Part shown: in pieces, positions 30,929 to 40,272 of the stretch
How positions within the stretch are numbered: position 1 is the first letter of the stretch
Layout: each line of letters starts with the position of its first letter
From: RYN-417 sp043743105
GTDB taxonomy: Bacteria > Patescibacteriota > Saccharimonadia > Saccharimonadales > JACDBH01
Assembly: GCA_043743105.1 (NCBI GenBank)
Contig: JAYTXD010000011.1
Coordinates: 20,784 to 84,783 of the forward strand
Length of the DNA stretch: 64,000 nucleotides
Reading direction: 5' to 3'
Notes under the pieces: model-generated
Databases searched by the model: none
Told to the model about the DNA's origin: nothing
The model's input: only the letters and a program-made list of their open reading frames with translations
Program-made: the position numbers and the translations under genes

Positions 30929-32302
30929 TTATCGAGGGATATCTTCTGAAGAAATAATCTTGTTATTTAGAGTGCTAGGAATAATACCGGCACCTTCAAT
31001 TAACTTCCCAGCTAACTTAACCTGGCGATAAGCATCACGCTCTTCTTTATTACGGAAATAACCCCAGTATTCTCGTCCGCTTGGTTTTTTATCTAATGTA
31101 TCGGCAAGTTTACCTACAAAGTGTTGAGCAACATCGATAATATATACCTCACCACTGTTTGTATCAACATAACGGCTCCATTCATGGGCACCACGACCCG
31201 TATCGCTTTGGTTCACTTCTGTCGTAAACCGGCCGTTCAACATTCCTCGTTCAAAGGCGTCACCACCCAACCATGAGACTGCAAGCGCCATATGGCGGCA
31301 TACTCCTTTGCCGGCCATTAAATAGTTATTAAGTGCTGCTTTTCTATGTCCATTATTACCACTCGCTACATCTTCAGATTCTGCATTGACAAATGCCATG
31401 TCATAGCTCATTGCTTCGTTTACTGTTTCATAAATTGCGTTTATAATTTCTTCTACGCTCAAACTGGCATTGCGGTTCTTTTGGAATAATCCTATTTTTG
31501 CAGCCTTTTCTAACTTACTATCTAAAGAAGCACGTAATTCATTAAATTCTTTAGGATATTTTTTGCTATCGACTACGATTGCTTCACCGCCTGCAACCCA
31601 ACTACGGATATCTACATGACCATCGATCGGGAAAGTATCCCGACCAATAGTTGGACGGCCGGCAAACATTTCAGTTTCCTTAGGCCCATCTTTACGGAGA
31701 AGGCCTTGTAATCGAGCTGCATCCTCTGCAGTCATAGTATGGTCGGGACTAAAATCGTAAGACTCTTCTTTAGGCATAACATTTCCTCGATACGCGCTAC
31801 CGTTCGAAGATGTATCATTTATTTCAACTCTTCCTGAGTTGAGCGACAACGAAATATGTTTGCCAGATATTCCTGCGCTAAACGGCTTACCCATAAGGCG
31901 GGTACCGTCAGCTGTGTTTTCTTGCTGGAAGGGTTTGTTACGACCAATTGTAAGCGGTCTACCTACTTCTAACTCTACCCAATGAAATCGTGGCATAATA
32001 GTTGCATTTCCGTCTTCATCCCAGGTAATACCAGCAACATAAACTCTGTCTTCCTGATTATAAGAGCTTTTGACGATGGCTAATTGAGCCCCCGTGCCCC
32101 TATGGTCATACAGTTCAAGTTCTCCAACGACACTTATACCTTCGAGTGGATTTGGCACAATACCTAGGTCATTATTATCATAGATAGGCGCTTCGGTAGA
32201 AATCACTACACCACTGTCGTGCAAAGGTTCTAGTGATACTTCTGAGCGCTTCGCTTCAGGAAGTTGCAGTTCTGTATATAGTGGGAGAGTTGCTTCTGAC
32301 AT
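30929..32302 (-). CDS. FHA domain + transglutaminase-like protein
   Basis: A 457-residue cytoplasmic protein with no signal peptide. Residues about 112-185 form an FHA domain: LTIGRNKPF (Gly120-Arg121), SGKHISL (Ser146, His149) and DTSSNGSAY (Asn167), the phospho-threonine-binding set. The C-terminal third has a papain/transglutaminase-like triad: Cys335 in GKGVCRHMALAVSWL, His373 in GRGAHEWSRYV and Asp390 in VYIIDVAQ. This suggests a cysteine protease, transglutaminase or peptide cyclase guided by phospho-signals. I do not know a described family with this order. No kinase gene is nearby. Confidence 0.72.
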   Translation of the reverse strand: MSEATLPLYTELQLPEAKRSEVSLEPLHDSGVVISTEAPIYDNNDLGIVPNPLEGISVVGELELYDHRGTGAQLAIVKSSYNQEDRVYVAGITWDEDGNATIMPRFHWVELEVGRPLTIGRNKPFQQENTADGTRLMGKPFSAGISGKHISLSLNSGRVEINDTSSNGSAYRGNVMPKEESYDFSPDHTMTAEDAARLQGLLRKDGPKETEMFAGRPTIGRDTFPIDGHVDIRSWVAGGEAIVVDSKKYPKEFNELRASLDSKLEKAAKIGLFQKNRNASLSVEEIINAIYETVNEAMSYDMAFVNAESEDVASGNNGHRKAALNNYLMAGKGVCRHMALAVSWLGGDAFERGMLNGRFTTEVNQSDTGRGAHEWSRYVDTNSGEVYIIDVAQHFVGKLADTLDKKPSGREYWGYFRNKEERDAYRQVKLAGKLIEGAGIIPSTLNNKIISSEDIPR

Positions 32303-32383
32303 GTTTTTTGTTTCTTATTTAACAGATTACATAATAGCATAAGCTTTAATAAATGTCAATAAGGTGTTGCTGATCTATAACAA

Positions 32384-32405
32384 TAACGCCCCTTTTGGAG
32401 CGTTT
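32384..32405 (-). terminator. Terminator after response regulator
   Basis: On the minus strand AACGCTCC and GGGGCGTT pair around AAAA and are followed by ATTGTTAT. It lies 25 bp past the stop of the response regulator at 32430. Confidence 0.65.
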
Positions 32406-32429
32406 TATTGTGCATTGCTCAGTAAAAAT

Positions 32430-33047
32430 CTAGGAGAGGCCGAGGTGGTGCTTGATTTTGTCGACGACATCGGCAATAACAACCTGTGATTTAACCAAAT
32501 AGTCGTCGGCTCCGAGACTTTCGGCTTTTTCACGGTCGCTGTCTTGGCTAAGTGCAGTAAGCATAATTATCTTAATGTTGGTAGTTTCGGGCGTATTGCG
32601 TAAAATATCGAGCACATCAAAGCCGTTAACCTGCGGCATCATGGCGTCAAGCAAAATAAGGTCCGGGTGAAATGCTAACGCAGTTGCAAGGGCGTCTTCC
32701 CCGTTGGGTACACGTTTAACGTCAAAACCTTCGGCGTCTAGACGGGTTAAATATACTTCCGCTAGTCCGTCATCATCCTCGACATACAGAATTTTTTTCA
32801 TTTGACCTGTTGATTCTTGAGGTGCTATTGGTTGTTCAGGTTCTGTTAGTACTGTTGGCTGTGGCTCTTGAACTGGTTCAGCAATCTGGGCTGGTTCTGT
32901 TTGTACTGGATCGATTGGTACTACTAGATCTGCTGGTGCCGATGGCTGCTGTACTAGTTCTGTTGGCGTTGTTAATACAATTGGTACTACTGGCGCCATT
33001 GACTCTACAGGTTCTACTGGTGCTGCTGAGGTTGAATTATTATCCAT
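32430..33047 (-). CDS. Response regulator with Pro-rich N-terminal tail
   Basis: A 205-residue protein. Residues 1-80 are a low-complexity Pro/Val/Glu/Gln tail (repeats of EPVE, PVVP, TEPEQP). Residues 82-205 are a receiver domain: KKILYVEDDDGLAEVYL (acidic pair), HPDLILLDAMMPQVNGFDVL with the phospho-acceptor Asp, MLTALSQ and DDYLVKSQ with the late Lys. There is no output domain and no kinase next to it. The tail may tether it or bind a partner. Unlike the receiver at 22861, all key residues are intact. Confidence 0.9.
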   Translation of the reverse strand: MDNNSTSAAPVEPVESMAPVVPIVLTTPTELVQQPSAPADLVVPIDPVQTEPAQIAEPVQEPQPTVLTEPEQPIAPQESTGQMKKILYVEDDDGLAEVYLTRLDAEGFDVKRVPNGEDALATALAFHPDLILLDAMMPQVNGFDVLDILRNTPETTNIKIIMLTALSQDSDREKAESLGADDYLVKSQVVIADVVDKIKHHLGLS

Positions 33048-33132
33048 AAAGCTAATGCTAGCACATCACATCGCCAGCGCCTAACAAGTTTATGGCCAGC
33101 TTATTGTCGACAAGGGCTATATAGCCATCCAG

Positions 33133-33173
33133 AAATCAAAACCTGTCTTTTTGACCGCGCCTGACTGGCCATA
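33133..33173 (-). repeat. Dispersed 46-bp repeat, family P3 copy 1
   Basis: On the minus strand it reads TATGGCCAGTCAGGCGCGG followed by TCAAAAAGACAGGTTTTGATTT. Copies with one or two changes lie on the plus strand at 47496-47541 and 63459-63504. All three are in gaps just downstream of a stop codon (pyrG, nuclease, tsf). The core can fold as TCAAAA/TTTTGA. Confidence 0.8.
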
Positions 33174-33189
33174 GGTAATGGTACGGTGC

Positions 33190-33230
33190 AGCCAAGCCCA
33201 GAGGCATCCGCCCCGAATGTGCCTTTGGCT
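33190..33230 (-). terminator. Hairpin after pyrG
   Basis: AGCCAAG at 33190 and TTGGCT ending at 33230, with inner GGCAT/ATGTGCC, form an imperfect hairpin directly after the pyrG stop (33239). Probably a terminator or 3' stabiliser; no clear T-run. Confidence 0.45.
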
Positions 33231-33238
33231 GAGTGCGG

Positions 33239-34840
33239 CTATTTGACGAGGTGAGCTATAAAGCCATTAAACATAGGATGTGGTCTATTTGGGCGACTCT
33301 TGAATTCGGGATGAAACTGGCTGGCAATAAAAAATGGATGGTTGATGCCTTCTATCATTTCTACGAGGTGATTATCTGGAGATGTACCGCTAGCACGAAT
33401 GCCCCAAGCTTCGTACTGGTCGCGGTAGTCGTTGTTGCATTCGTAGCGGTGACGGTGACGCTCAACAATAATGTCGGATTTGTATAGTTTGTGCGCTAAG
33501 CTACCTAAGATAACTTTACAATCATAGTTACCGAGACGCATCGTTCCACCAGTGTTTTCTTTGCCCTCTTGCCCTTGAATGGTCGTAATCACAAGATCCT
33601 TGGCTTGAGGGTTAAGTTCTTTGGTAGAAGCATCGCTAAGACCTGCGTTACGAGCAGCTGCAACGACAGCCATCTGAAGCCCCAGACATAAACCAAGGTA
33701 TGGAACGTTGTGTTTAAGCGCATACTGCGCGGCTTTAATTTTGCCCTCAAGCGCGCGCGTGCCAAAACCACCAGGCACAACAATACCGTCGCAACTACTC
33801 AAAATTTCGCTGACATTGCTTTCGGCATTCTCAAGTTTTTCGGCGTCAATCCATCTAAGGGTGATAGCTGTGTCGTTCCAAAGTGCGGCTGATTTAAGAG
33901 CCTCAAACACCGACATATAGGTATCCTGGTTGTCCATGTACTTGGCAACAATACCCACCGTTACGGTGCGATCGTGCTTAGTTTGGGCCCGTTTGACTAC
34001 TTCGCGCCAGGCTTTGAGGTCGGGCTTTTTGACCTTGAGGTCGAGCTGTTCGGTAATAATATCGGCGATTTCGGTATCTTCGAGTGTGAGTGGAACTTCA
34101 TAAATACTTGAGGCGTTAGGCAGCATAGCAATAGCCCTTGGTGGTACGCCACAAAACAAGCTCAGTTTTTCGCGGATGCTTTCGACGGGCATTTCTTCAC
34201 TTCTGGCTACCAAAATATCGGGTGCGATGCCAAGACCACGTAGTTCGCGCACGGAGTTTTGGGCTGGTTTGGTCTTAGTTTCTTTACTTGTACCAAGAAA
34301 CGGCAAATATACTAGGTGTACGTACAGGCAGTTTTCACGGCCTACTTTGATACCTAGTTCGCGGATGGCTTCAATGAAGCTAAGTGATTCGTAGTCGCCG
34401 ACCGTGCCGCCGATTTCGACGATGTGGACGTCAAAGCCTTTGCCTGCTTCAATGATATAGTCTTGGATAGCAGCCGTGAGGTGCGGGATAATCTGGACGT
34501 CTTCGCCTTTATACAAACCTGCGCGTTCGTCTTGGATTACTTTCAAAAGCACACGGCCACTCATCAGGCTGCTAGATTGTGTCAGTTCTTGGTCTAAAAA
34601 TCGCTCGTAATGCCCAAGGTCGAGGTCGGTTTCGGCCCCGTCTTTGGTTACAAAACACTCGCCGTGCTCACGCGGATTAAGGGTACCAGCATCAACATTA
34701 AGATATGGGTCACACTTTTGGAGGTTAACGTTTAAACCTCGAGCTTTTAGAATATTACCGATAGAGGCGGCAGTGATGCCCTTTCCTAATCCGGAAAGCA
34801 CACCACCTGTTACAAACACGAACTTAGTCGGTCGCTTCAT
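33239..34840 (-). CDS. pyrG: CTP synthase
   Basis: Makes CTP from UTP, ATP and glutamine. At 533 residues it is full length. The N-terminal synthetase has KFVFVTGGVLSGLGKGITAASIG, KCDPYLNVDAGTLNPREHGE and EIGGTVGDYESLSFIEA. The glutaminase has GIVVPGGFGTRALEGK, LGLCLGLQMAVV with the nucleophile Cys, and SQFHPEFKSRP with the His-Glu pair. It is the only nucleotide-biosynthesis gene in the window, consistent with an organism that imports most precursors. Confidence 0.97.
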   Translation of the reverse strand: MKRPTKFVFVTGGVLSGLGKGITAASIGNILKARGLNVNLQKCDPYLNVDAGTLNPREHGECFVTKDGAETDLDLGHYERFLDQELTQSSSLMSGRVLLKVIQDERAGLYKGEDVQIIPHLTAAIQDYIIEAGKGFDVHIVEIGGTVGDYESLSFIEAIRELGIKVGRENCLYVHLVYLPFLGTSKETKTKPAQNSVRELRGLGIAPDILVARSEEMPVESIREKLSLFCGVPPRAIAMLPNASSIYEVPLTLEDTEIADIITEQLDLKVKKPDLKAWREVVKRAQTKHDRTVTVGIVAKYMDNQDTYMSVFEALKSAALWNDTAITLRWIDAEKLENAESNVSEILSSCDGIVVPGGFGTRALEGKIKAAQYALKHNVPYLGLCLGLQMAVVAAARNAGLSDASTKELNPQAKDLVITTIQGQEGKENTGGTMRLGNYDCKVILGSLAHKLYKSDIIVERHRHRYECNNDYRDQYEAWGIRASGTSPDNHLVEMIEGINHPFFIASQFHPEFKSRPNRPHPMFNGFIAHLVK

Positions 34841-34923
34841 CCTTGGCCGTATTACCTCTCACATTAAACTTATGCTACCGATAGTACCACGCGCCGCTAG
34901 ACAAGAGCAAGCACAACACAAAA

Positions 34924-36150
34924 CTATTTTTTAAGTTTTGCAAATGCAGCTTCTAGCTGTGGGTCACGGCTGGCTTTAATATCTTCGTCGGTTATTTTTA
35001 CTTCTTGGTCTGGCTTAATACCTTCTTTGTCGATGTTTTTGCCAGCGGGCGTGAACCAGCGTGCAATAGTAACTTTGAGCAAGCTGCCATCCTTGAGATC
35101 AATTGGTTGTTGCACGCTACCTTTGCCGTAGCTTTTGAGGCCCATGAGTATTGCAACTTTATTGTCATGCAATGCGCCGGCCGTTATCTCTGATGCGCTA
35201 GCACTACCACTGTCAATAAGTGCCACTGTTGGCAAGCCAGCCAGGGTTGCTTCACCCTTTGAACTATAGGTTTGAATGATTTTACCGTCTCGGCGCTCGG
35301 TGAGTACTGTTTTGTTTTTTAGCCACAAACTCGATACACTCACAGCCGCATCAAGCAGACCGCCCGGGTTGCCCCGCATGTCAAGCACGACTCCAACTAC
35401 ATTCTTGGACTTAAAGTCTGTTGCAGCAGCTTGTGTAAGGCTAGTGGTGTCTTCGCCAAAGCGGCTAATGGTAAGGATACCGATGCCGTCTTTGACTTCA
35501 CTTTTCACACTTGGAACTTTAATCGCTTCTCGGGTCACGTTAATTTCGAGTGGCGCATCATCACGAACAACTGTAAGCTTTACGGTCGTCCCAGCTTTGC
35601 CTCTAATGACCTTGACGGCATCGTTTATAGTAAAGCCGCTGGTACTTTTGCCATCTATGGACGCAATTATATCTTTTGCTTTAAGTCCGGCTTTTTCGGC
35701 TGGGTAGCCTGCTAATGGAGAGATAATCTGAATGCTGCCATTAGCATCCTTGCCTAACTCAGCTCCAATGCCTTCAAAGGTTCCGTCAAGTTGACCGTAA
35801 AAATCCTTGGCATCATTAGGGCTAAAGTATTCGGTGTACGGGTCGCCTGCGGCGTTTGCAAGGCCCGTTTTCATTCCATCCAAAAGCTTTGCTTCATCTA
35901 TTTTGCCATCAAAATTGTCTTTTATTGACTGGTAAATAATATCCACAGAAGCATAATCTAGTCTAGGGGAGAGCTTCTTATTTTCTGAAGTTACACTATA
36001 TCGACGCAGGTTTAGTTTGCCTCCACCAACTGCCCAACCAGCAGAAAATACTACCAATACACTAACAAGTATTGGTACGACTTTCTTGACTGCAGTCATT
36101 ACACTTTTTTTTGACACAACATCAGCATCTTTTGGTTTCACGTATGGCAT
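34924..36150 (-). CDS. ctpA: C-terminal processing peptidase (S41)
   Basis: A 408-residue membrane-anchored serine protease. One helix (VVPILVSVLVVFSAGWAVGGG) is followed by an N-terminal helical part, a PDZ domain (GTFEGIGAELGKDANGSIQIISPLAGYPAEKAGLKAKDIIASIDG) and the tail-specific protease core with DMRGNPGGLLDAAV, the catalytic Ser in DSGSASASEITAGAL and Lys in KSYGKGSVQ. It would trim extracytoplasmic proteins. AGAGGA before the ATG supports the start. Confidence 0.93.
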   Translation of the reverse strand: MPYVKPKDADVVSKKSVMTAVKKVVPILVSVLVVFSAGWAVGGGKLNLRRYSVTSENKKLSPRLDYASVDIIYQSIKDNFDGKIDEAKLLDGMKTGLANAAGDPYTEYFSPNDAKDFYGQLDGTFEGIGAELGKDANGSIQIISPLAGYPAEKAGLKAKDIIASIDGKSTSGFTINDAVKVIRGKAGTTVKLTVVRDDAPLEINVTREAIKVPSVKSEVKDGIGILTISRFGEDTTSLTQAAATDFKSKNVVGVVLDMRGNPGGLLDAAVSVSSLWLKNKTVLTERRDGKIIQTYSSKGEATLAGLPTVALIDSGSASASEITAGALHDNKVAILMGLKSYGKGSVQQPIDLKDGSLLKVTIARWFTPAGKNIDKEGIKPDQEVKITDEDIKASRDPQLEAAFAKLKK

Positions 36151-36228
36151 TCCTCTTATGTAGTAGGTCTATTGTAGCACGGCAAATTAATTCATAACCT
36201 GAGAGCTTTTTAACAGTATATTAGTTAG

Positions 36229-37458
36229 CTAATTAAAGTGGATAAACTCAACGCCTGAGGTTATAAACAAATCCATTTCACTATAATAGCCACCAATCGG
36301 CATATTCATTTGGCTTATATGTATTGTACCGTCACTATTAACATTTTCCACAATTCCAACATGACCTGGATACCCAAATGGCATATAGACTACATCCCCG
36401 TGTTGAGGGTTATTAGTAATATAGCCATACGAACCATCAGGATGGTTTTTTGCATTTTGTGGCCATTGATTTGCATTCCCTTTGCCAGACACATTTGGTA
36501 CTTGTTTACCTTCTCGAGATAAGTAATCGGCAATGTAGTGTACGCATTCACGAGCATATTCAAGCCCCCAACTGTCGAGAGTGCTTTGCAAATATTGATC
36601 ATAACCGGCCCAACAATAGCTATAACCACCACCACAATTCATACCCCCTGTAAAGTTTTTGTACTTTACTGGCGATCCAGTCTGACTTTGACCATTAGAC
36701 CCTATGACTGCGGCTTGAGCTGCGGCTTGAGCTGCCCTTAATTGAGCTAAACTCGATGCATTTGACTTAATTTGGCTATCTATTGCTGATTGCTGATCTT
36801 GATTAGCATTTAACAATCTATCTTGCTCATATTTTTGGCTATTCAGCTGATTCTGAAGTATAGTCTGCTGATCGATTAACTCATTTAATTTAGTTTGCTG
36901 ATCTTTGAGCTGTACTTTAAGTGCAGTTACTGTATCGAGGGTGTTTTTTATCTTGTCCTTAACTGTATTGCGATACTGTTGCTTATCAAAGTAAGCACTC
37001 AGGTCCTTACTGGTTGCCAGCATTTCTATAGTACTAATATCACCTTCTAAATACATCTGCTTGATGTTTTCGCCGAGTACTTGTTTTTGCTGATCTAATT
37101 TTGTCTGAGCGGCAATGATTTGCGTCTGTAAGTCTGCACTTTTAGACTTATTACTGTCGATCTGAGTCTGAGAATCATTTATCTGGGTTTGTAAATTGCT
37201 AATAACTGTTTGTAAACTATCTGCCTGTGACTGTAGTACTTTTTTCTCGCCTTGTTTTTGGTTATTATCTGATTGAATCTGGTTGATTTTATCTTGGTAA
37301 GTGTCTGCACGCGCAATTGGAATAGATACGGCCGTGCCTAATATTAGCATGGCTGAGGCAACCAAGGCTGTATGTCTTGTGAATTTTTGAGCTAAATTAA
37401 TTTTGGATTTTGGATTTCGCATGTTTTTATTGGTCCTGCGACGATTTAATAATACCAC
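36229..37458 (-). CDS. PcsB-like CHAP peptidoglycan hydrolase with coiled coil
   Basis: A 409-residue secreted hydrolase. Signal helix TALVASAMLILGTAVSIPIARA, then about 170 residues of Gln/Asp/Lys-rich coiled coil (KINQIQSDNNQKQGEKKVL onward), then a CHAP domain with Cys305 in YARECVHYIADY and His366 in GYPGHVGIVEN. This is the plan of PcsB/CwlO-type division amidases, which are switched on by FtsEX through the coiled coil; ftsX and ftsE are the next genes upstream. The start is GTG 37456-37458 with AGGAG five bases before. A hairpin (37473-37498) abuts that site. Confidence 0.9.
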   Translation of the reverse strand: MVLLNRRRTNKNMRNPKSKINLAQKFTRHTALVASAMLILGTAVSIPIARADTYQDKINQIQSDNNQKQGEKKVLQSQADSLQTVISNLQTQINDSQTQIDSNKSKSADLQTQIIAAQTKLDQQKQVLGENIKQMYLEGDISTIEMLATSKDLSAYFDKQQYRNTVKDKIKNTLDTVTALKVQLKDQQTKLNELIDQQTILQNQLNSQKYEQDRLLNANQDQQSAIDSQIKSNASSLAQLRAAQAAAQAAVIGSNGQSQTGSPVKYKNFTGGMNCGGGYSYCWAGYDQYLQSTLDSWGLEYARECVHYIADYLSREGKQVPNVSGKGNANQWPQNAKNHPDGSYGYITNNPQHGDVVYMPFGYPGHVGIVENVNSDGTIHISQMNMPIGGYYSEMDLFITSGVEFIHFN

Positions 37459-37472
37459 TAAATCTCCTGTAT

Positions 37473-37498
37473 GGTAAGGCGCTTATGATTATCTTACC
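37473..37498 (-). promoter_or_regulatory. Leader hairpin next to the CHAP gene ribosome site
   Basis: GGTAAG and CTTACC (outer limits 37473 and 37498) pair around a 14-base loop; the hairpin ends a few bases before AGGAG of the CHAP hydrolase gene. A TATAAT-like box lies upstream at about 37530. The position would allow control of translation initiation; regulation itself is inference. Confidence 0.4.
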
Positions 37499-37564
37499 GG
37501 ACTATTAACTATACCATAGCCTTCCCATTATAACTTGAGGAAAAAGTGTCTATGAAGAAACCGT

Positions 37565-38509
37565 TCACGCGCCATGCTTAATGCGGAGGTAGCGCTGAGT
37601 GGCCACAAATGATGAGCCAACACCGATAAGTATACCTATTCCAAGTTGTGCACCAACAATCGTCCAAAAATGAGCGGCAAAATAAGTGCTAGAATACGTG
37701 ATATCAAGCAGTCCAAAACTACTGGCATTAAGCGTACTACTAGCGACCGAAAATACGGCGTTACAAAGTACAACCGATATAACAGCCGAAGACACACCAA
37801 TCAGAAAACTCTCGACCAAAAATGGCCCACGAATATACCACCTGCCTGCACCAAGTAAGCGCATAATGCTGAGTTCGTCACGACGGTTAAAAATAGCCAT
37901 TTGTATTGTGTTAAAAATAATTAGCACAGAAATAAACGCAAAAACAATAACACCTACTATACCCGCCTTACGGATAAAACTAGTAGCCTTAGCTATCTTA
38001 TCGATAGCTTCTTTACGGTCACCCGAATACGACGTTTCGTCAGATTGCAATGCTTTGATGGAAGGTTTCTCTAAATACGATTTGATACTTTCGATATGGT
38101 CTGGGTCTCGTAACTTAACCTGTAAACTAGCCGGTAGCGGGTTATCGGTCTGTGAAATAGCAAGCTGAAGGTCGATGTTATCTTTGTTGGCAGCAATATA
38201 ATCCTTTAATGCTTGTTGCTTGGTGGTGTAGTTTATTGCTTTGACGTTGTTAATTTTTTTGAGATCTTTAATTATGCCTTCACGCTCTGCATTAGTAATG
38301 TTGTCTTTGAGGTACACGGAAATATCTATTTTGTCGCGGATAGCCTGGACAGTGTAGCTGAATGTTGCATTGGCAATGACCGAAAACAAGACGATTGTAA
38401 GTGTAATTATCATCACTGCCATAGCGGCTGCACTCAACCATGCGTTACGGACAAAGTTATTTGTGCCGCCGAGTATAATACGCCAAAAAGTTGTGAGCTT
38501 GCGGTTCAT
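37565..38509 (-). CDS. ftsX: Cell division protein FtsX
   Basis: The transmembrane half of the FtsEX complex, 314 residues. Four helices: one after NNFVRNAWLSAAAMAVMIITLTIVLFS and three in the C-terminal half, with the large extracytoplasmic loop (YLKDNITNAEREGIIKDLKKINNVKAINY) that contacts the hydrolase. RRDELSIMRLLGAGRWYIRGPFLVE is the conserved cytoplasmic loop. Its ATG overlaps the ftsE TGA as ATGA. Confidence 0.94.
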   Translation of the reverse strand: MNRKLTTFWRIILGGTNNFVRNAWLSAAAMAVMIITLTIVLFSVIANATFSYTVQAIRDKIDISVYLKDNITNAEREGIIKDLKKINNVKAINYTTKQQALKDYIAANKDNIDLQLAISQTDNPLPASLQVKLRDPDHIESIKSYLEKPSIKALQSDETSYSGDRKEAIDKIAKATSFIRKAGIVGVIVFAFISVLIIFNTIQMAIFNRRDELSIMRLLGAGRWYIRGPFLVESFLIGVSSAVISVVLCNAVFSVASSTLNASSFGLLDITYSSTYFAAHFWTIVGAQLGIGILIGVGSSFVATQRYLRIKHGA

Positions 38510-39192
38510 GCCTTGTAGGTTCCCCCTGAATGGTCACTAGTAACCTTGCCACCATCAATAGTTATAACGCGGCGTTTGAGCTTGTTTACAATATCCTGGT
38601 TATGGGTTGTGAGCAAAACTGTAGTGCCAAAACGGTTAATTTTTTCGAGTACACGGATGACGTCCCAGGCATGCTTAGGGTCAAGGTTTCCGGTAGGCTC
38701 ATCGGCTATCAGGATTTTTGGCTGCCGCACAATTGCCCTAGCAATTGCTACACGTTGGCGTTCGCCACCCGATAGTTCTAAAGGCATACTTTTTTCTTTG
38801 CCTTTAAGCCCAACAATGTCTAGTACTCGTGGTACGGTATGACGAATTTCCTTAGTAGAAATACCAATAATTTCTAGAGCAAACGCTACGTTTTCGAAGA
38901 CAGTTTTATTGGGTAGTAACTTAAAATCTTGAAACACCACACCAATACGGCGGCGTAACCGCGGTACATCCTTATCTTTAAGATGTTCATAGTCAATGCC
39001 GCCAACTATAATCTTGCCGCTAGTTGGTTTTTCTTCGCGGGTCAATAGCTTTAAGAGCGTCGACTTCCCTGCTCCACTTGGCCCAACGATAATCACAAAT
39101 TCTTTTGGTTCGATATGTAGCGAAATACGCTCCAGTGCAGTGGAATCACTTTTTTTGCTATAACTCTTGCTAACTCGGTCTAGTAATATCAT
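38506..39192 (-). CDS. ftsE: Cell division ATP-binding protein FtsE
   Basis: ABC ATPase of 228 residues driving FtsX and thereby the PcsB-like hydrolase. Walker A GPSGAGKST, signature LSGGERQRVAIARAI, Walker B ILIADEPTGNLD and the H-loop TTHN are intact. The opening MILLDRVSKSYSKKSDSTALERISL is typical FtsE. TATACT eight bases before the ATG predicts a leaderless ftsE-ftsX mRNA. Confidence 0.95.
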   Translation of the reverse strand: MILLDRVSKSYSKKSDSTALERISLHIEPKEFVIIVGPSGAGKSTLLKLLTREEKPTSGKIIVGGIDYEHLKDKDVPRLRRRIGVVFQDFKLLPNKTVFENVAFALEIIGISTKEIRHTVPRVLDIVGLKGKEKSMPLELSGGERQRVAIARAIVRQPKILIADEPTGNLDPKHAWDVIRVLEKINRFGTTVLLTTHNQDIVNKLKRRVITIDGGKVTSDHSGGTYKA

Positions 39193-39232
39193 CAGACTCT
39201 AGTATAGCAAACCGCTCACGCTCATCCCACCG

Positions 39233-40117
39233 CTAAAAGCCACGAAAGCGTAATAATCGTTTTTTTAAGCGGATATGACGAACTGTTTGGAATGCTGCTG
39301 AGGCGATCAAAAGTCCTCCAATGATTGAACTAGCCACTACTGTTGTACGTTGATTAAGACGCACCCACCTACGCATAGGTGACAAGGCACTAACGGGGTT
39401 TTCGACCGTCATATTTGTAGCCTCGTTCAATATGCGGCCTGCAGTTGTAGTGATTTGCATAACAACTAGATGCGGGCCATTACTAAGAAGCGTCGTATCA
39501 AGCGCAAAATTGGTAGTTGTTGGAAGCAATTTGCCATCAACATTGTAGATAACCTGCGCTATTATTCCAGGGTTGCGAGCAATTGTTTGGCTTGGAATAA
39601 TAAGTCCACTAATCGGACCTGCGCTTGGTGATGGTACCTGGGTCGCACCCGTAGTCTCAATTGCACTCGTAGGCACGCTATCGGATTGACAGTTGTTGCC
39701 GTCGGCTATAGGGACGCAGTCGGTTTTTACTAGTAACAAACGATCTATTCTAACGCCAGCACTACTACCAATGAGTTTTGCAGCGTTATTAGTGGTACGC
39801 TCAAAATCGTAGCTAACTCTAGAGCTTAAATCACCGTCCTGAAACGACACCCAGGTCCATTGATCAGGCGATATGCTGCTGCCACCTATTACATAGCAGC
39901 GTTGGCCATTTATTTCGAGCTGATATTGGTTATGCGTTGTGTCTGGTACCTGCATGCGTGTCCAAATTGTGTATGTACCACTGCTGGATAATGCGGTAAT
40001 TTTGACTGATATAGCACCATACTGCGATACGTTATTGCAGGCCGCCTGTACCGAATGTTTGTTGGAAATTACCATCATTACACAGAGAATACTTAAGAAA
40101 ATCGTGCGTTTTTTCAT
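39233..40117 (-). CDS. Secreted, C-terminally anchored surface protein
   Basis: A 294-residue protein. Signal peptide TIFLSILCVMMVISNKHSVQAA, then a carbohydrate-binding-module-like beta domain (SSGTYTIWTRMQVPDTTHNQYQLEINGQRCYVIGG; QWTWVSFQDGDL; residues 30-130) with paired Cys, then a second Ig-like part (SGLIIPSQTIARNPGIIAQVIYNVDGKLLP), and a C-terminal helix (TTVVASSIIGGLLIASAAFQ) with a basic tail. It may bind glycans or the host surface. No family recognised. It lies upstream of ftsE with its own TATACT box ten bases before the ATG. Confidence 0.7.
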   Translation of the reverse strand: MKKRTIFLSILCVMMVISNKHSVQAACNNVSQYGAISVKITALSSSGTYTIWTRMQVPDTTHNQYQLEINGQRCYVIGGSSISPDQWTWVSFQDGDLSSRVSYDFERTTNNAAKLIGSSAGVRIDRLLLVKTDCVPIADGNNCQSDSVPTSAIETTGATQVPSPSAGPISGLIIPSQTIARNPGIIAQVIYNVDGKLLPTTTNFALDTTLLSNGPHLVVMQITTTAGRILNEATNMTVENPVSALSPMRRWVRLNQRTTVVASSIIGGLLIASAAFQTVRHIRLKKRLLRFRGF

Positions 40118-40272
40118 GCTTACGCTAAGTATACCACTGCACTCGATAAAATATGTTCATCAGATAATGGGCACTGTTTGCCTTATCGGTGTCATTAAAA
40201 TAGGAAGAAGCTACAGTTCAAACCTTAGGACTTTTACCCCTCTACCTATTGGGTCCCATTGCCTATATCCTA

